From Deltaproteobacteria bacterium (lineage in GTDB: Bacteria; Myxococcota; UBA796; SXON01): a DNA stretch of 9,541 nt. Shown piece after piece: positions 1 through 6,423 of the stretch. The notes beneath the pieces were generated by a model. The model saw only the letters and a list, made by a program, of their open reading frames with translations, did no database searches and had not been told where the DNA came from. The DNA lies in contig CANKNP010000200.1 of NCBI GenBank assembly GCA_947483545.1, forward strand, positions 1 to 9,541, in the 5' to 3' direction. The translations under genes and the position numbers were made by a program. Every line of letters begins with the position of its first letter. Position 1 is the stretch's first letter.

Positions 1-241
1 GCCGCACCACGCCATCGGTGAGCAGCCGGTCAAAGGGGATGCCGTGGATACGCATCGCGTCCCTGTCGATGCGCTGACCCTGCGGCTTGATCTCCAGGTA
101 GAGCGTCTCGCCCAGGCAAAGGTCCCCATGCGGACCGGGCGCGACCACGACGATGCCGATGGAGACCATGTCGTAGATGGCCGGCACCGGGCCTGAGCAC
201 TCGATGTCAACGGAGAAGTAGGTGGCGCGGGTTTCAGGCAT
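1..241 (-). CDS. 3'-5' exonuclease, DEDD/RNase T-like fold (N-terminal 80 residues; gene runs off the left edge)
   Basis: Reading the minus strand from an ATG at 241-239 gives 80 open codons up to the window edge. The start reads MPETRATYFSVDIECSGP. The hydrophobic strand carrying D12-x-E14, followed by a Ser-Gly-Pro turn and a second hydrophobic strand (around residues 24-34), is the Exo I motif of the DnaQ/RNase T superfamily. In that superfamily the Asp and Glu bind the two catalytic metals. The 'LEIKP' stretch, then 'MRIHGIPFD' near residues 63-71, resembles the usual continuation in these nucleases (compare 'A..I.GI' in DnaQ-type proteins). The Exo II and Exo III motifs lie outside the window, so activity cannot be confirmed. 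DNA proofreading, RNA trimming or a stand-alone nuclease role are all possible. The gene diverges from the lipoprotein gene at 298 across 56 bp. I see no Shine-Dalgarno sequence before the ATG. Confidence 0.75.
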   Translation of the reverse strand, partial: MPETRATYFSVDIECSGPVPAIYDMVSIGIVVVAPGPHGDLCLGETLYLEIKPQGQRIDRDAMRIHGIPFDRLLTDGVVR

Positions 242-297
242 CGCGCGGGCTAACCCGGGGGACGGGAGGATCGGCGAACGGTTACACCGGCCCCGCC
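242..297. promoter_or_regulatory. divergent intergenic region, 56 bp, presumed to hold promoters for both flanking genes
   Basis: This gap separates the minus-strand exonuclease start from the plus-strand lipoprotein start, so promoters for both should lie here or just inside the genes. The only symmetry seen is a weak CGGG-CTAA-CCCG element at 246-257. No convincing -35/-10 pair or Shine-Dalgarno sequence is visible for either gene. The call rests on gene arrangement alone. Confidence 0.35.
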
Positions 298-2298
298 ATG
301 CGCCCCCGTTGTTGCCTAGTGCTCCTGTCTTTTCTCCTCGGCTGCAAGGGCTGTGACAGGGTCGCCGGCATCGGGCCGGCCGAACCCTCGGCGATGATCC
401 TCGTGCTCGACGGTGTGCGGAGCGAGGAATTCAGCTCGTACGACCGGGTGAGCGACCTGACGGGGCTGACCGGAGAGCAGTACGCCTCGGAGACCTGGGC
501 CGCGCTCGGGCCCGACATGGCGTCGATGTCCGCGGCGCTGAACCCCGGGATCACGATCACTGCCCCGGGGCATGCGCAGATGGTCACCGGCCGCCTCGCG
601 CCGTACGCCAATTTTGCCGTCTCCGATGGACCTGGGCTGTATCTCCCCGAATATCCGACGATCTTCGAGGAGCTACGCGGGCAGTTGGGGGTATCCGCGG
701 AGGAGGCGGTTTTCCTCGGCAACACTGAGCTGCTCCAGGGGGAGGTGCAGTCGATCCAGCCGAGCAGCGCGGCCTTCGCAGGGCACTACAACCTGCTGTA
801 CGACCCCGAGAAGCCGAACGCGCCGATCAACGACGACACGCCCATGGTCGAGGCGATCGAGGTCGCGGTCACCGAGAATCGGCCGAGGCTGCTCGTCGCG
901 AACTTCCACGATGTGGATCGCGCCGGGCACTACGGCGCGGGGGATGCGTACATCGAAGATGTGAAGAAGCTGGACGGGTTGATCCCCGAGCTGTGGGCCT
1001 GGCTCGGGGAGAACGACCCCGAATACCGCGACAACCTGCTGGTGTTCATCACCGCGGATCATGGTCGCCACCGGCACGACGGCGACGACGGCTGGCACAA
1101 CCACGGCGACACCTGTTCCGGCTGTCGGGAAGTGCCGCTGCTGGTCTTGGGGGCGGACGCCGTGGGAGGTACCGCGCTCGCCGGGAGCTGGACGTTGCTG
1201 GATCTCGCGCCGACGATCGCCGCGCACGTCGGGTTTGACGCGCCTTGGTCCGAAGGGCTGCCGATCGACGAGGTCATCAACGGCGGCACCGTGAGGCAGG
1301 GGGATGTGGACCTGTCCCGCGACGCGACGGCGTGGACGCACTACCTCGCGGATGACATCGCCCGGAACGAGGTGATCGTCGATGGCGCCGTGGTCAGCAC
1401 CGCCGGCGCGATGTTCGCCGAGGGCGTGACCGCGGGGGAGGTCGCTGGCATGCGAGGGGCACGCGCGGCTTGCTGGCGCGAGTTGACCGTGGATCCCGCC
1501 GAGCTCTATTGGCCGTGGCTCGGAAACTGTCTCTTCGACACCGGAGACGGTTGGGTCGAGGCAGGGTTTCCGGAGGAGGGCGTGGCCCAGAACTGGCGAC
1601 CGCAATTCCTCGCGGTGGAGGACCAGATTTGGGTCGTCTACAATAACAACGAGGATGGCATCGGCGAGCTGGGCGCCGACAACAGCGTGGGGATCCGGGC
1701 CCGATCCTGGTCCGAGGAGGCCGGGTGGAGCACGCCTTTGGCGACCGCTCAGTATTTTCCGACCGACCCTGCCGCGGTCGTGACGGCGGACGGCACCGTC
1801 ATCGTCGCGTTCGGGACCAATCTGCCCGGCGACGAGGCGCGGTACTCCCGCCGGGTGCGCGTGAACGCCCTGGACGTGACGACCGGCTGGTCGACCGGCG
1901 TGGACATCGACATCAGCGGGGTGATCGCGGGGGCGCGGGTGGAGCGACCGGCGCTGAGGGTGGGGGCGGACACCGTGCAGATCGCGGTGGTCGCGACGAC
2001 CGAGGCGGACAACCTGCTCGTCGTGCAACGGAGCGAGGATCTGGGCGCCACGTGGGGGTCGTCGGAGATCGTGTCGTCCAACCCGGTGCTCCCCCACCTG
2101 AGCCCGCAATGGGTGGGCGCCGAATTGTTCTGGGGGGCGCTGGGCGACGATGGGAACGCCGCGATCTGCTGGGTCGTGCCGGGAAACGTCGAGACCTGCG
2201 TCGGGCTTGGGAGCCCGCGTCTGGACAGCTTCTCAGCCGACACCCGTGCGGCGGTGATCGATGTGGGCGTGGCCGAGTGGGAACGGGTGGCGTTCTGA
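298..2298 (+). CDS. lipoprotein phosphodiesterase/phosphatase of the alkaline phosphatase superfamily with C-terminal Asp-box beta-propeller-like region
   Basis: This is a 666-residue exported protein. Residues 1-16 form a lipoprotein signal: a hydrophobic core ending in the lipobox LLGC with lipid-bearing Cys16, so it is probably anchored in the outer or inner membrane facing the periplasm or cell surface. Residues about 32-290 carry the metal-site order of type I phosphodiesterase/nucleotide pyrophosphatases. These are Asp38 (LVLDGVR), nucleophile Thr88 (TAPGHAQMVTG), Asp207 and His211 (DVDRAGH), Asp254-His255 (TADHG) and His269 (HNHGD). All seven residues expected of a two-zinc site are present, so it should hydrolyse a phosphate mono- or diester; the substrate is unknown. 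A linker region follows (about 330-415). Residues about 415-666 are beta-rich with repeated Trp-Ser/Thr motifs and one good Asp-box (SEDLGATW, 579-586), as in BNR/sialidase-like propellers. The ABC gene starts about 20 bp downstream, suggesting an operon. Start: the ATG at 298 directly precedes the signal peptide. Confidence 0.86.
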   Translation: MRPRCCLVLLSFLLGCKGCDRVAGIGPAEPSAMILVLDGVRSEEFSSYDRVSDLTGLTGEQYASETWAALGPDMASMSAALNPGITITAPGHAQMVTGRLAPYANFAVSDGPGLYLPEYPTIFEELRGQLGVSAEEAVFLGNTELLQGEVQSIQPSSAAFAGHYNLLYDPEKPNAPINDDTPMVEAIEVAVTENRPRLLVANFHDVDRAGHYGAGDAYIEDVKKLDGLIPELWAWLGENDPEYRDNLLVFITADHGRHRHDGDDGWHNHGDTCSGCREVPLLVLGADAVGGTALAGSWTLLDLAPTIAAHVGFDAPWSEGLPIDEVINGGTVRQGDVDLSRDATAWTHYLADDIARNEVIVDGAVVSTAGAMFAEGVTAGEVAGMRGARAACWRELTVDPAELYWPWLGNCLFDTGDGWVEAGFPEEGVAQNWRPQFLAVEDQIWVVYNNNEDGIGELGADNSVGIRARSWSEEAGWSTPLATAQYFPTDPAAVVTADGTVIVAFGTNLPGDEARYSRRVRVNALDVTTGWSTGVDIDISGVIAGARVERPALRVGADTVQIAVVATTEADNLLVVQRSEDLGATWGSSEIVSSNPVLPHLSPQWVGAELFWGALGDDGNAAICWVVPGNVETCVGLGSPRLDSFSADTRAAVIDVGVAEWERVAF

Positions 2299-2317
2299 TG
2301 GCGGGATAGCCCTGGCG

Positions 2318-3976
2318 GTGCTCTCTGACCGTGCGCTCGTGCTCCACTGGTTTCGCCTGACATGGCACGGCCAACGCGGAAGAATGCTTGGGCTCATCGT
2401 CGGGAGCGCCACCGTTGGCCTGTTGCAGGCCACCTTCGGCTACCTCTGGAAGGTGGTCATGGACAGCGCAGCGACCGGCGACGCCGCAGCCGCGGGCCGG
2501 ACGATGATGGCCGTCGGGTTGGCGCAGAGCGCCCTCTACATTTTTGTGCAGGGCACGCGCACGTGGATGAATTCCCACATCCAGCGTGTGGCGCGGGACC
2601 ACGTCTACAACGCGGTGTTGGTGGGTCACGTCGAGGGTTATCGAACGGGGGATCTCGTCACCCGATTGACCGATGATTTGTCGGACGAAAAGCTCGCCTG
2701 GTTTTTATGTTCGGGGGTTTTCCGCGCCATGGAGGCGGTGATGGTGGTGGGCGCCTGCACCGCAGCCATGCTGTGGATCTCGCCTTCGCTCACGCTTTGG
2801 AGCCTGTTGCCGCTCCCGGCGCTCGTGATCTTGCACCGAAACATCGGCGGTCTGGCCACAACCACCCAAGAGGCCGTGCAGGTCGCGATCTCAAAGCTTG
2901 GCACCCTCATCCACGATTCGTTCACCGGCGTGCGTGTGATTCAATCGAGCCGGCTCGAAAAGCTGGCGGAGCGTGGTTTTGGGGAGCTCGCAAACGCTCA
3001 GGCGGAGGCAGAGATCCGCAACAGCAGCGTGCAGCAGCTCATGTTCGCGGAGTTTGTGTACGGCTGGCAGATCGCCATCGCGGTGCTGCTCGTCGTCGGC
3101 GGAGCGGGGATCCGCGTCGGCACCGTCACTGTCGCTGACTTCGCCGCGCTCGCGGGCTTTCTGATGACGATGGTGTTTCAGATGTTCGACTTCGGCGCGT
3201 TCGTCGTCCGCGGTCGGCAGGCGACGACCAGCCTGCGTCGCCTGCAGGAGCTGGTGGACCTGCCCGCCGTCTCCCGCCCAGCCGCGAGCGACGAGCTGCG
3301 CTTGCCCGCCCAGGTCGTGCGCCCCTTCCTGACCCTGGATTTGGGCGCCGAGCGGGTGATCCCGCCGGGCAGCCTGGTTGCGCTCACCGGGGCGGTCGGG
3401 AGCGGCAAGTCCACGCTGATTCAGGCCATCGCGGGGCGCACGGCGGGCGCACCGGAGGCGCAGAAGACGGCGCCGAACATTCTGGCGCCCGACGCCGCCT
3501 GGGTTCCCCAAGAGCCGGCGATGTTCTCGGTCACCATCGAAGAGAACATCCGACTGGGTGCGGAAGCGGGTCCGACCGCTGCCGTCGTCGCTCGGGCATG
3601 CCTGGACGGTGACATCGCCCGCATGCCGCTCGGGTTGGCGACCCCTGTGGGTGAGCGCGGCGTCACGCTCTCGGGCGGCCAGCAACAGCGTGTTCAGATC
3701 GCCCGGGCGCTCTACGCAGCGCGACCTCTGCTGCTCCTCGACGACGCAACCAGCGCCCTCGACGCAGACACCGAGGCCCGGTTCTGGGGCGGCCTCGCGG
3801 GCGCCGACCGCCCGACGGTGCTCGCGTCCACCCACCGCCCCGCGACGCTCGCCAGGGCGGACGTCGTGATCTGGCTGCGACGGGAGGGTGTCCGGTCGAG
3901 GGCGACGGTGGGCACGCACACCGAGCTCTTGCGCGACTCGGCCTACTCAGCGCTCTACGGCGTACCCTTCGCATGA
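2318..3976 (+). CDS. half ABC exporter (six-helix membrane domain fused to an ATPase domain), multidrug/lipid type
   Basis: With the GTG start at 2318 the protein has 552 residues. An ATG in frame at 2261 would overlap the previous gene, has no ribosome site and adds an unlikely N-terminus. Starting as late as the ATG at 2384 would cut the elbow helix. The N-terminal half has about six hydrophobic segments and the intracellular-loop signature GDLVTRLTDD typical of type IV (B-family) exporters. The ATPase domain shows Walker A GAVGSGKST (358-366), Q-loop Gln398, signature LSGGQQQR (451-458), Walker B LLLLDD (Asp475), D-loop SALD and switch His506. Position 476, normally the catalytic Glu, is Asp. 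The start of the ATPase domain is shortened and I find no A-loop tyrosine. The protein must pair with itself or with a partner encoded elsewhere to make a transporter. Its stop overlaps the MFS start by ATGA, so the two are translationally coupled. The substrate cannot be deduced. Confidence 0.92.
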   Translation: MLSDRALVLHWFRLTWHGQRGRMLGLIVGSATVGLLQATFGYLWKVVMDSAATGDAAAAGRTMMAVGLAQSALYIFVQGTRTWMNSHIQRVARDHVYNAVLVGHVEGYRTGDLVTRLTDDLSDEKLAWFLCSGVFRAMEAVMVVGACTAAMLWISPSLTLWSLLPLPALVILHRNIGGLATTTQEAVQVAISKLGTLIHDSFTGVRVIQSSRLEKLAERGFGELANAQAEAEIRNSSVQQLMFAEFVYGWQIAIAVLLVVGGAGIRVGTVTVADFAALAGFLMTMVFQMFDFGAFVVRGRQATTSLRRLQELVDLPAVSRPAASDELRLPAQVVRPFLTLDLGAERVIPPGSLVALTGAVGSGKSTLIQAIAGRTAGAPEAQKTAPNILAPDAAWVPQEPAMFSVTIEENIRLGAEAGPTAAVVARACLDGDIARMPLGLATPVGERGVTLSGGQQQRVQIARALYAARPLLLLDDATSALDADTEARFWGGLAGADRPTVLASTHRPATLARADVVIWLRREGVRSRATVGTHTELLRDSAYSALYGVPFA

Positions 3977-5163
3977 CGCCCCGGGTTCCGCGCGAAGCGT
4001 TGCTGCTGTTCACCCTCGGCGCAGTGCAGTTCGTGAACATTCTGGACTTCATGATGGTCATGCCGCTTGGGCCTTTCTACGCCGTGGATCTCGACGTGCC
4101 CTCGGATCGCGTGGCCCAGGTCGGCGCGGCCTACACGGGGGCAGCGGCGGTGTCGGGTCTCCTGCTCTCGCCCCTGCTGGACCGGTTCGATCGCCGCGTG
4201 GCGCTCGGGCTCGCCATGCTCGGGCTGTTTTTGGGCACGGTGTTGGGGGGCTTCGCCAACACGCTCCCTCAACTGCTCGCATCGCGTGTCCTCGCCGGCA
4301 TCTTCGGAGGCCCGGCGACCGCGCTCTCGCTGGCGATCGTGACGGACCTCATCCCCGCTGCGAGACGTGGCGAGGCCCTCGGCAAGGTCATGGGCGCGTT
4401 CGCCGTCAGCTCCGTGCTGGGGGTCCCAATGGGCCTGTGGTTTGCCCGACATGGCGGGTGGAGAGCGCCCTTTTTCGCCGTGTCCGGGCTCGGACTGGCG
4501 GTGGGTGTCCTGGCCATCTGGGTGCTCCCGCCGATGCGCGCCCACCTCGAGAGCCGCACCCCCCGGCGGGTGATCGACGTCTTGCTGATCCCCCGCGTCC
4601 CCGCAGCGCTCCTCGCCGTCGCCGGCATGACCATGGCGTCCTTTTCGGTCATCCCGAGCCTGCCGATGTTCATCCAGAACAACTTGAGCTTCCCGTCCGA
4701 CGACTTCTGGAAGCTCTACTTTGTCGGCGGGGTGTGCGCGTTCGGGATGCTCCGCCTGGGCGGCCGGCTCGTGGACGGCGGCGGCGCGATGCGCGTGGCA
4801 GGGCTCGGCACCGCGTTCCTTGCGCTCGCGCTCGGCGTTGTGGCCCTCGCAGACCCACGCATCCCGCCGTACCTGCTGTTCATCGCCTTCATGTCCGGAA
4901 ACTCATTGCGCAACGTCGCCTGGAGCGCCCTCGCCACGCGCGTTCCGCCGCCGGACCTGCGGGCCGGGTACCTTTCTCTGCAGAGCGCTACGCAGCACGC
5001 CGCCTCCGCGATCGGCGCGTTGTTGTCCACCTGGGTGCTCGCCCCCCGGGCCGACGGCGGGGTCGTCGGGATGGAGGTACTCGCCGGGATCTCCCTGGCG
5101 CTTTTCTTGCTGGCGCTGGTGCCGATGGCGGTGGTGGAGCGGGGGCTGGGACGGATGAGCTGA
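3973..5163 (+). CDS. major facilitator superfamily exporter (drug:proton antiporter-like, AraJ/YdhP type)
   Basis: This 396-residue integral membrane protein has about twelve hydrophobic segments in two halves, the normal length for the family. The first helix runs into FVNILDFMMVMPLGP, a start typical of DHA-family MFS efflux proteins. The loop between helices 2 and 3 carries DRFDRR (70-75), matching the conserved charged motif A (G-x-L-x-D-R-x-G-R-R) in degenerate form. A third-to-fifth helix region with SRVLAGIFGGP, and a later GKVMGAFAVSSVLGVPMG, resemble motifs B and C of antiporters. It probably exports a small amphipathic compound using the proton gradient. The ATG at 3973 lies inside the stop of the ABC gene (ATGA), giving tight coupling; there is no separate ribosome site. 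It is the last gene of the plus-strand operon, followed by the hairpin-rich convergent gap. The substrate is unknown. Confidence 0.9.
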   Translation: MTPRVPREALLLFTLGAVQFVNILDFMMVMPLGPFYAVDLDVPSDRVAQVGAAYTGAAAVSGLLLSPLLDRFDRRVALGLAMLGLFLGTVLGGFANTLPQLLASRVLAGIFGGPATALSLAIVTDLIPAARRGEALGKVMGAFAVSSVLGVPMGLWFARHGGWRAPFFAVSGLGLAVGVLAIWVLPPMRAHLESRTPRRVIDVLLIPRVPAALLAVAGMTMASFSVIPSLPMFIQNNLSFPSDDFWKLYFVGGVCAFGMLRLGGRLVDGGGAMRVAGLGTAFLALALGVVALADPRIPPYLLFIAFMSGNSLRNVAWSALATRVPPPDLRAGYLSLQSATQHAASAIGALLSTWVLAPRADGGVVGMEVLAGISLALFLLALVPMAVVERGLGRMS

Positions 5164-5236
5164 TCGGCCCGCCGAGCCGCACGCGAGGTTCGCCGAGCGC
5201 TATGGCTCACGCCCAGAAGTTCCTCGCCACCCCCCG

Positions 5237-5256
5237 CGGGTGCCGAAGCGCACCCG
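5237..5256. repeat. hairpin 1 of the convergent gap
   Basis: The arms CGGGTGC (5237-5243) and GCACCCG (5250-5256) pair perfectly over 7 bp around a six-base loop. It is the first of four hairpins between the MFS stop and the AlkB-like stop. No T-run follows on either strand. Confidence 0.55.
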
Positions 5257-5263
5257 AGCCGAG

Positions 5264-5299
5264 GGCGGGTTTCGGAGGGTACTCCCGACGAAACCCGCC
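5264..5299. terminator. long hairpin, probable terminator for the plus-strand operon (works on either strand)
   Basis: The arms GGCGGGTTTCG (5264-5274) and CGAAACCCGCC (5289-5299) form a perfect 11-bp stem. The 14-base loop can fold again (GAG...CTC or GGG...CCC). It lies about 100 bp past the MFS stop, in the gap between converging genes. The TTTC/GAAA pairs inside the stem are not followed by a run of T, so it is not a textbook Rho-independent terminator. A termination or mRNA-stabilising role is inferred from position and stem strength. Confidence 0.6.
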
Positions 5300-5301
5300 A
5301 C

Positions 5302-5319
5302 GCGCTCGTAGTCGAGCGC
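5302..5319. repeat. hairpin 3 of the convergent gap
   Basis: The arms GCGCTCG (5302-5308) and CGAGCGC (5313-5319) form a perfect 7-bp stem with a TAGT tetraloop. It begins only two bases after the long hairpin at 5264-5299. Confidence 0.5.
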
Positions 5320-5338
5320 ATCTCGGCTCGCGGGGGGC

Positions 5339-5358
5339 GTGGGGGGCTCGCCCCCCAC
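5339..5358 (-). terminator. GC-only hairpin directly after the AlkB-like stop codon, probable terminator
   Basis: The arms GTGGGGGG (5339-5346) and CCCCCCAC (5351-5358) form an 8-bp stem with a four-base loop. The left neighbour of the minus-strand stop codon (TAA at 5361-5359) is the first base of the hairpin, so in the AlkB-like transcript the stem follows the stop with no spacer. A second G-run at 5332-5337 could pair with the same C-run as an alternative. There is no U-run, so termination is inferred. Confidence 0.55.
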
Positions 5359-6378
5359 TTAGCAGGGCGCCAACCGCCGATGCATCAACCCAAAAAACAC
5401 GGGTGGGCACAGCGCGATCAGCACCATTCCGGCGTAGCCTGTGGGCAGCTCCGGAGCCTCGGGACAGTGGCGCAGAACTTGGAACGGCCGCGTGGGGTTT
5501 GCGTGGTGATCCGCGTGGCGCGGCAAATCAAACAGCAGGGCGCGGCCAATCGGGTGGTCGCTCGTCCAACTGTGGGCCGGACGGACCCGCTCAAATGCGC
5601 CGGTGTCCTTGCGCGCCCGCGCGAGCCCGTAGTGCTCGACATAGTTGACGGTCTCCAGCAACAGCACCGCGACGAGCGAGGAGCCTAGAAACGCGAGGAC
5701 GGCCACCGCGCCGAACGCCGCCCAAATCCCGAGGACGGCCGTCGCTTCCGCGAACTTCCAGCGCACGACCTCGTTTTCGAAGGACCAGACCCGCCCGCCC
5801 GCCCGCGCGATGCGGTCGGCCTCCAGCTGGAACCCGTGCCGAAGGCCTCCCAACAGCGACCGGACCCAGAAAGCGTAAACGGTCTCGCCCCGACGTGCCG
5901 AGGCGGGATCGTCCGGGGTCGCGACGCGCGCGTGATGCCCGCGGTTGTGCTCGACGTAAAAGTGCGTGTAGAGCGTCGTGACCAACAGGATCTTGGCCAG
6001 GCGCTGCTCAAACCGCCGGCTCCGGTGGCCCAGCTCATGGGCCACGTTGATGGCGAGCACGCCGCAGGTGGTGCCCGAGAACAAGACCCCGCCGACAAAT
6101 TCGGCGGGTGTCAGGAGGTGGGCGCCCTGCACAAACCACAGGACCCAGGCGATCTGCACGGGCACGGCGACGTAGAGCAGGGCATCAAATGCTCGACTCC
6201 GCTGGCGCGCCTGCTCCTCGGGGGCGGGCGCGTTGCGACGGCTCGCGGGGATGCAAGCGTCGAGGAGCGGTACGCCGAGCCAGAAGAGCGCAGTGAGCGC
6301 CCAGGCCGACACGCTGGGAAGCAACAACGCGGCGAACAGGGGGATGGTGAGGACGATGGCGTAGGCGAAGACGGGCAT
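5359..6378 (-). CDS. AlkB-type integral membrane alkane/alkyl-chain hydroxylase (membrane fatty acid desaturase superfamily)
   Basis: Reading from the ATG at 6378 gives 339 residues. This start is preferred over a GTG at 6414 because GGAG lies seven bases before it and the first membrane helix begins at once. The membrane diiron site shows all histidine boxes of the AlkB family: HELGHR (114-119), EHNRGHH (143-149), the AlkB-specific NYVEHYGL (245-252) and RHADHH (287-292). The spacing and the NYxEHYGL box favour AlkB (terminal hydroxylation of alkanes or alkyl chains with O2) over ordinary acyl desaturases. It has about six hydrophobic segments. It is about 60 residues shorter than the classic Pseudomonas AlkB (about 400). 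No rubredoxin or rubredoxin reductase gene is in the window, so electrons must come from elsewhere. It lies 45 bp downstream of miaE on the same strand. The natural substrate is uncertain: alkane, fatty acid, or the alkyl chain of a polyketide made nearby. Confidence 0.92.
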   Translation of the reverse strand: MPVFAYAIVLTIPLFAALLLPSVSAWALTALFWLGVPLLDACIPASRRNAPAPEEQARQRSRAFDALLYVAVPVQIAWVLWFVQGAHLLTPAEFVGGVLFSGTTCGVLAINVAHELGHRSRRFEQRLAKILLVTTLYTHFYVEHNRGHHARVATPDDPASARRGETVYAFWVRSLLGGLRHGFQLEADRIARAGGRVWSFENEVVRWKFAEATAVLGIWAAFGAVAVLAFLGSSLVAVLLLETVNYVEHYGLARARKDTGAFERVRPAHSWTSDHPIGRALLFDLPRHADHHANPTRPFQVLRHCPEAPELPTGYAGMVLIALCPPVFFGLMHRRLAPC

Positions 6379-6385
6379 CACGGGG

Positions 6386-6390
6386 CTCCA
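6386..6390 (-). promoter_or_regulatory. ribosome binding site of the AlkB-like gene
   Basis: On the minus strand TGGAG stands seven bases before the ATG at 6378. It is the clearest Shine-Dalgarno match in the window and decides the start of the AlkB-like gene in favour of the ATG over the upstream GTG. Confidence 0.65.
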
Positions 6391-6396
6391 TACCGA

Positions 6397-6418
6397 ACGT
6401 CCGTTATGTATCACGTCC
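6397..6418 (-). promoter_or_regulatory. paired direct repeats with an AT-rich centre upstream of the AlkB-like gene, possible promoter or operator
   Basis: ACGTCC occurs at 6397-6402 and again at 6413-6418, 16 bp apart start to start (GGACGT on the minus strand). Between them lies TTATGTAT, one of the few AT-rich patches in the window, which reads as a -10-like TACATAA toward the AlkB-like gene. The site fits in the 45-bp gap after miaE. It could give the hydroxylase its own control. This is a pattern reading only. Confidence 0.3.
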
Positions 6419-6423
6419 TGCGG

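Noticed and set aside
673..2109. A 478-codon open frame on the minus strand opposite the phosphoesterase lipoprotein gene
   Set aside because: It is rich in Arg, Pro, Gly and His with no recognisable motif, and lies wholly opposite a gene with a complete metal site. Long antisense frames are expected at this GC content.
2891..3919. A 342-codon minus-strand frame opposite the ABC ATPase domain
   Set aside because: No motif; the opposite strand carries all ABC ATPase signatures in frame.
3888..5648. A 586-codon plus-strand frame running across the ABC end, the MFS gene, the hairpin region and the AlkB 3' end
   Set aside because: Its product is dominated by Arg, Ala, Gly and Pro. It crosses a convergent gap with four hairpins and shadows two clearly real genes.
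6379..6414. A 12-codon N-terminal extension of the AlkB-like protein from a GTG at 6414
   Set aside because: The ATG at 6378 has TGGAG at the right distance and begins the first membrane helix; the extension is polar and covers the presumed promoter repeats.
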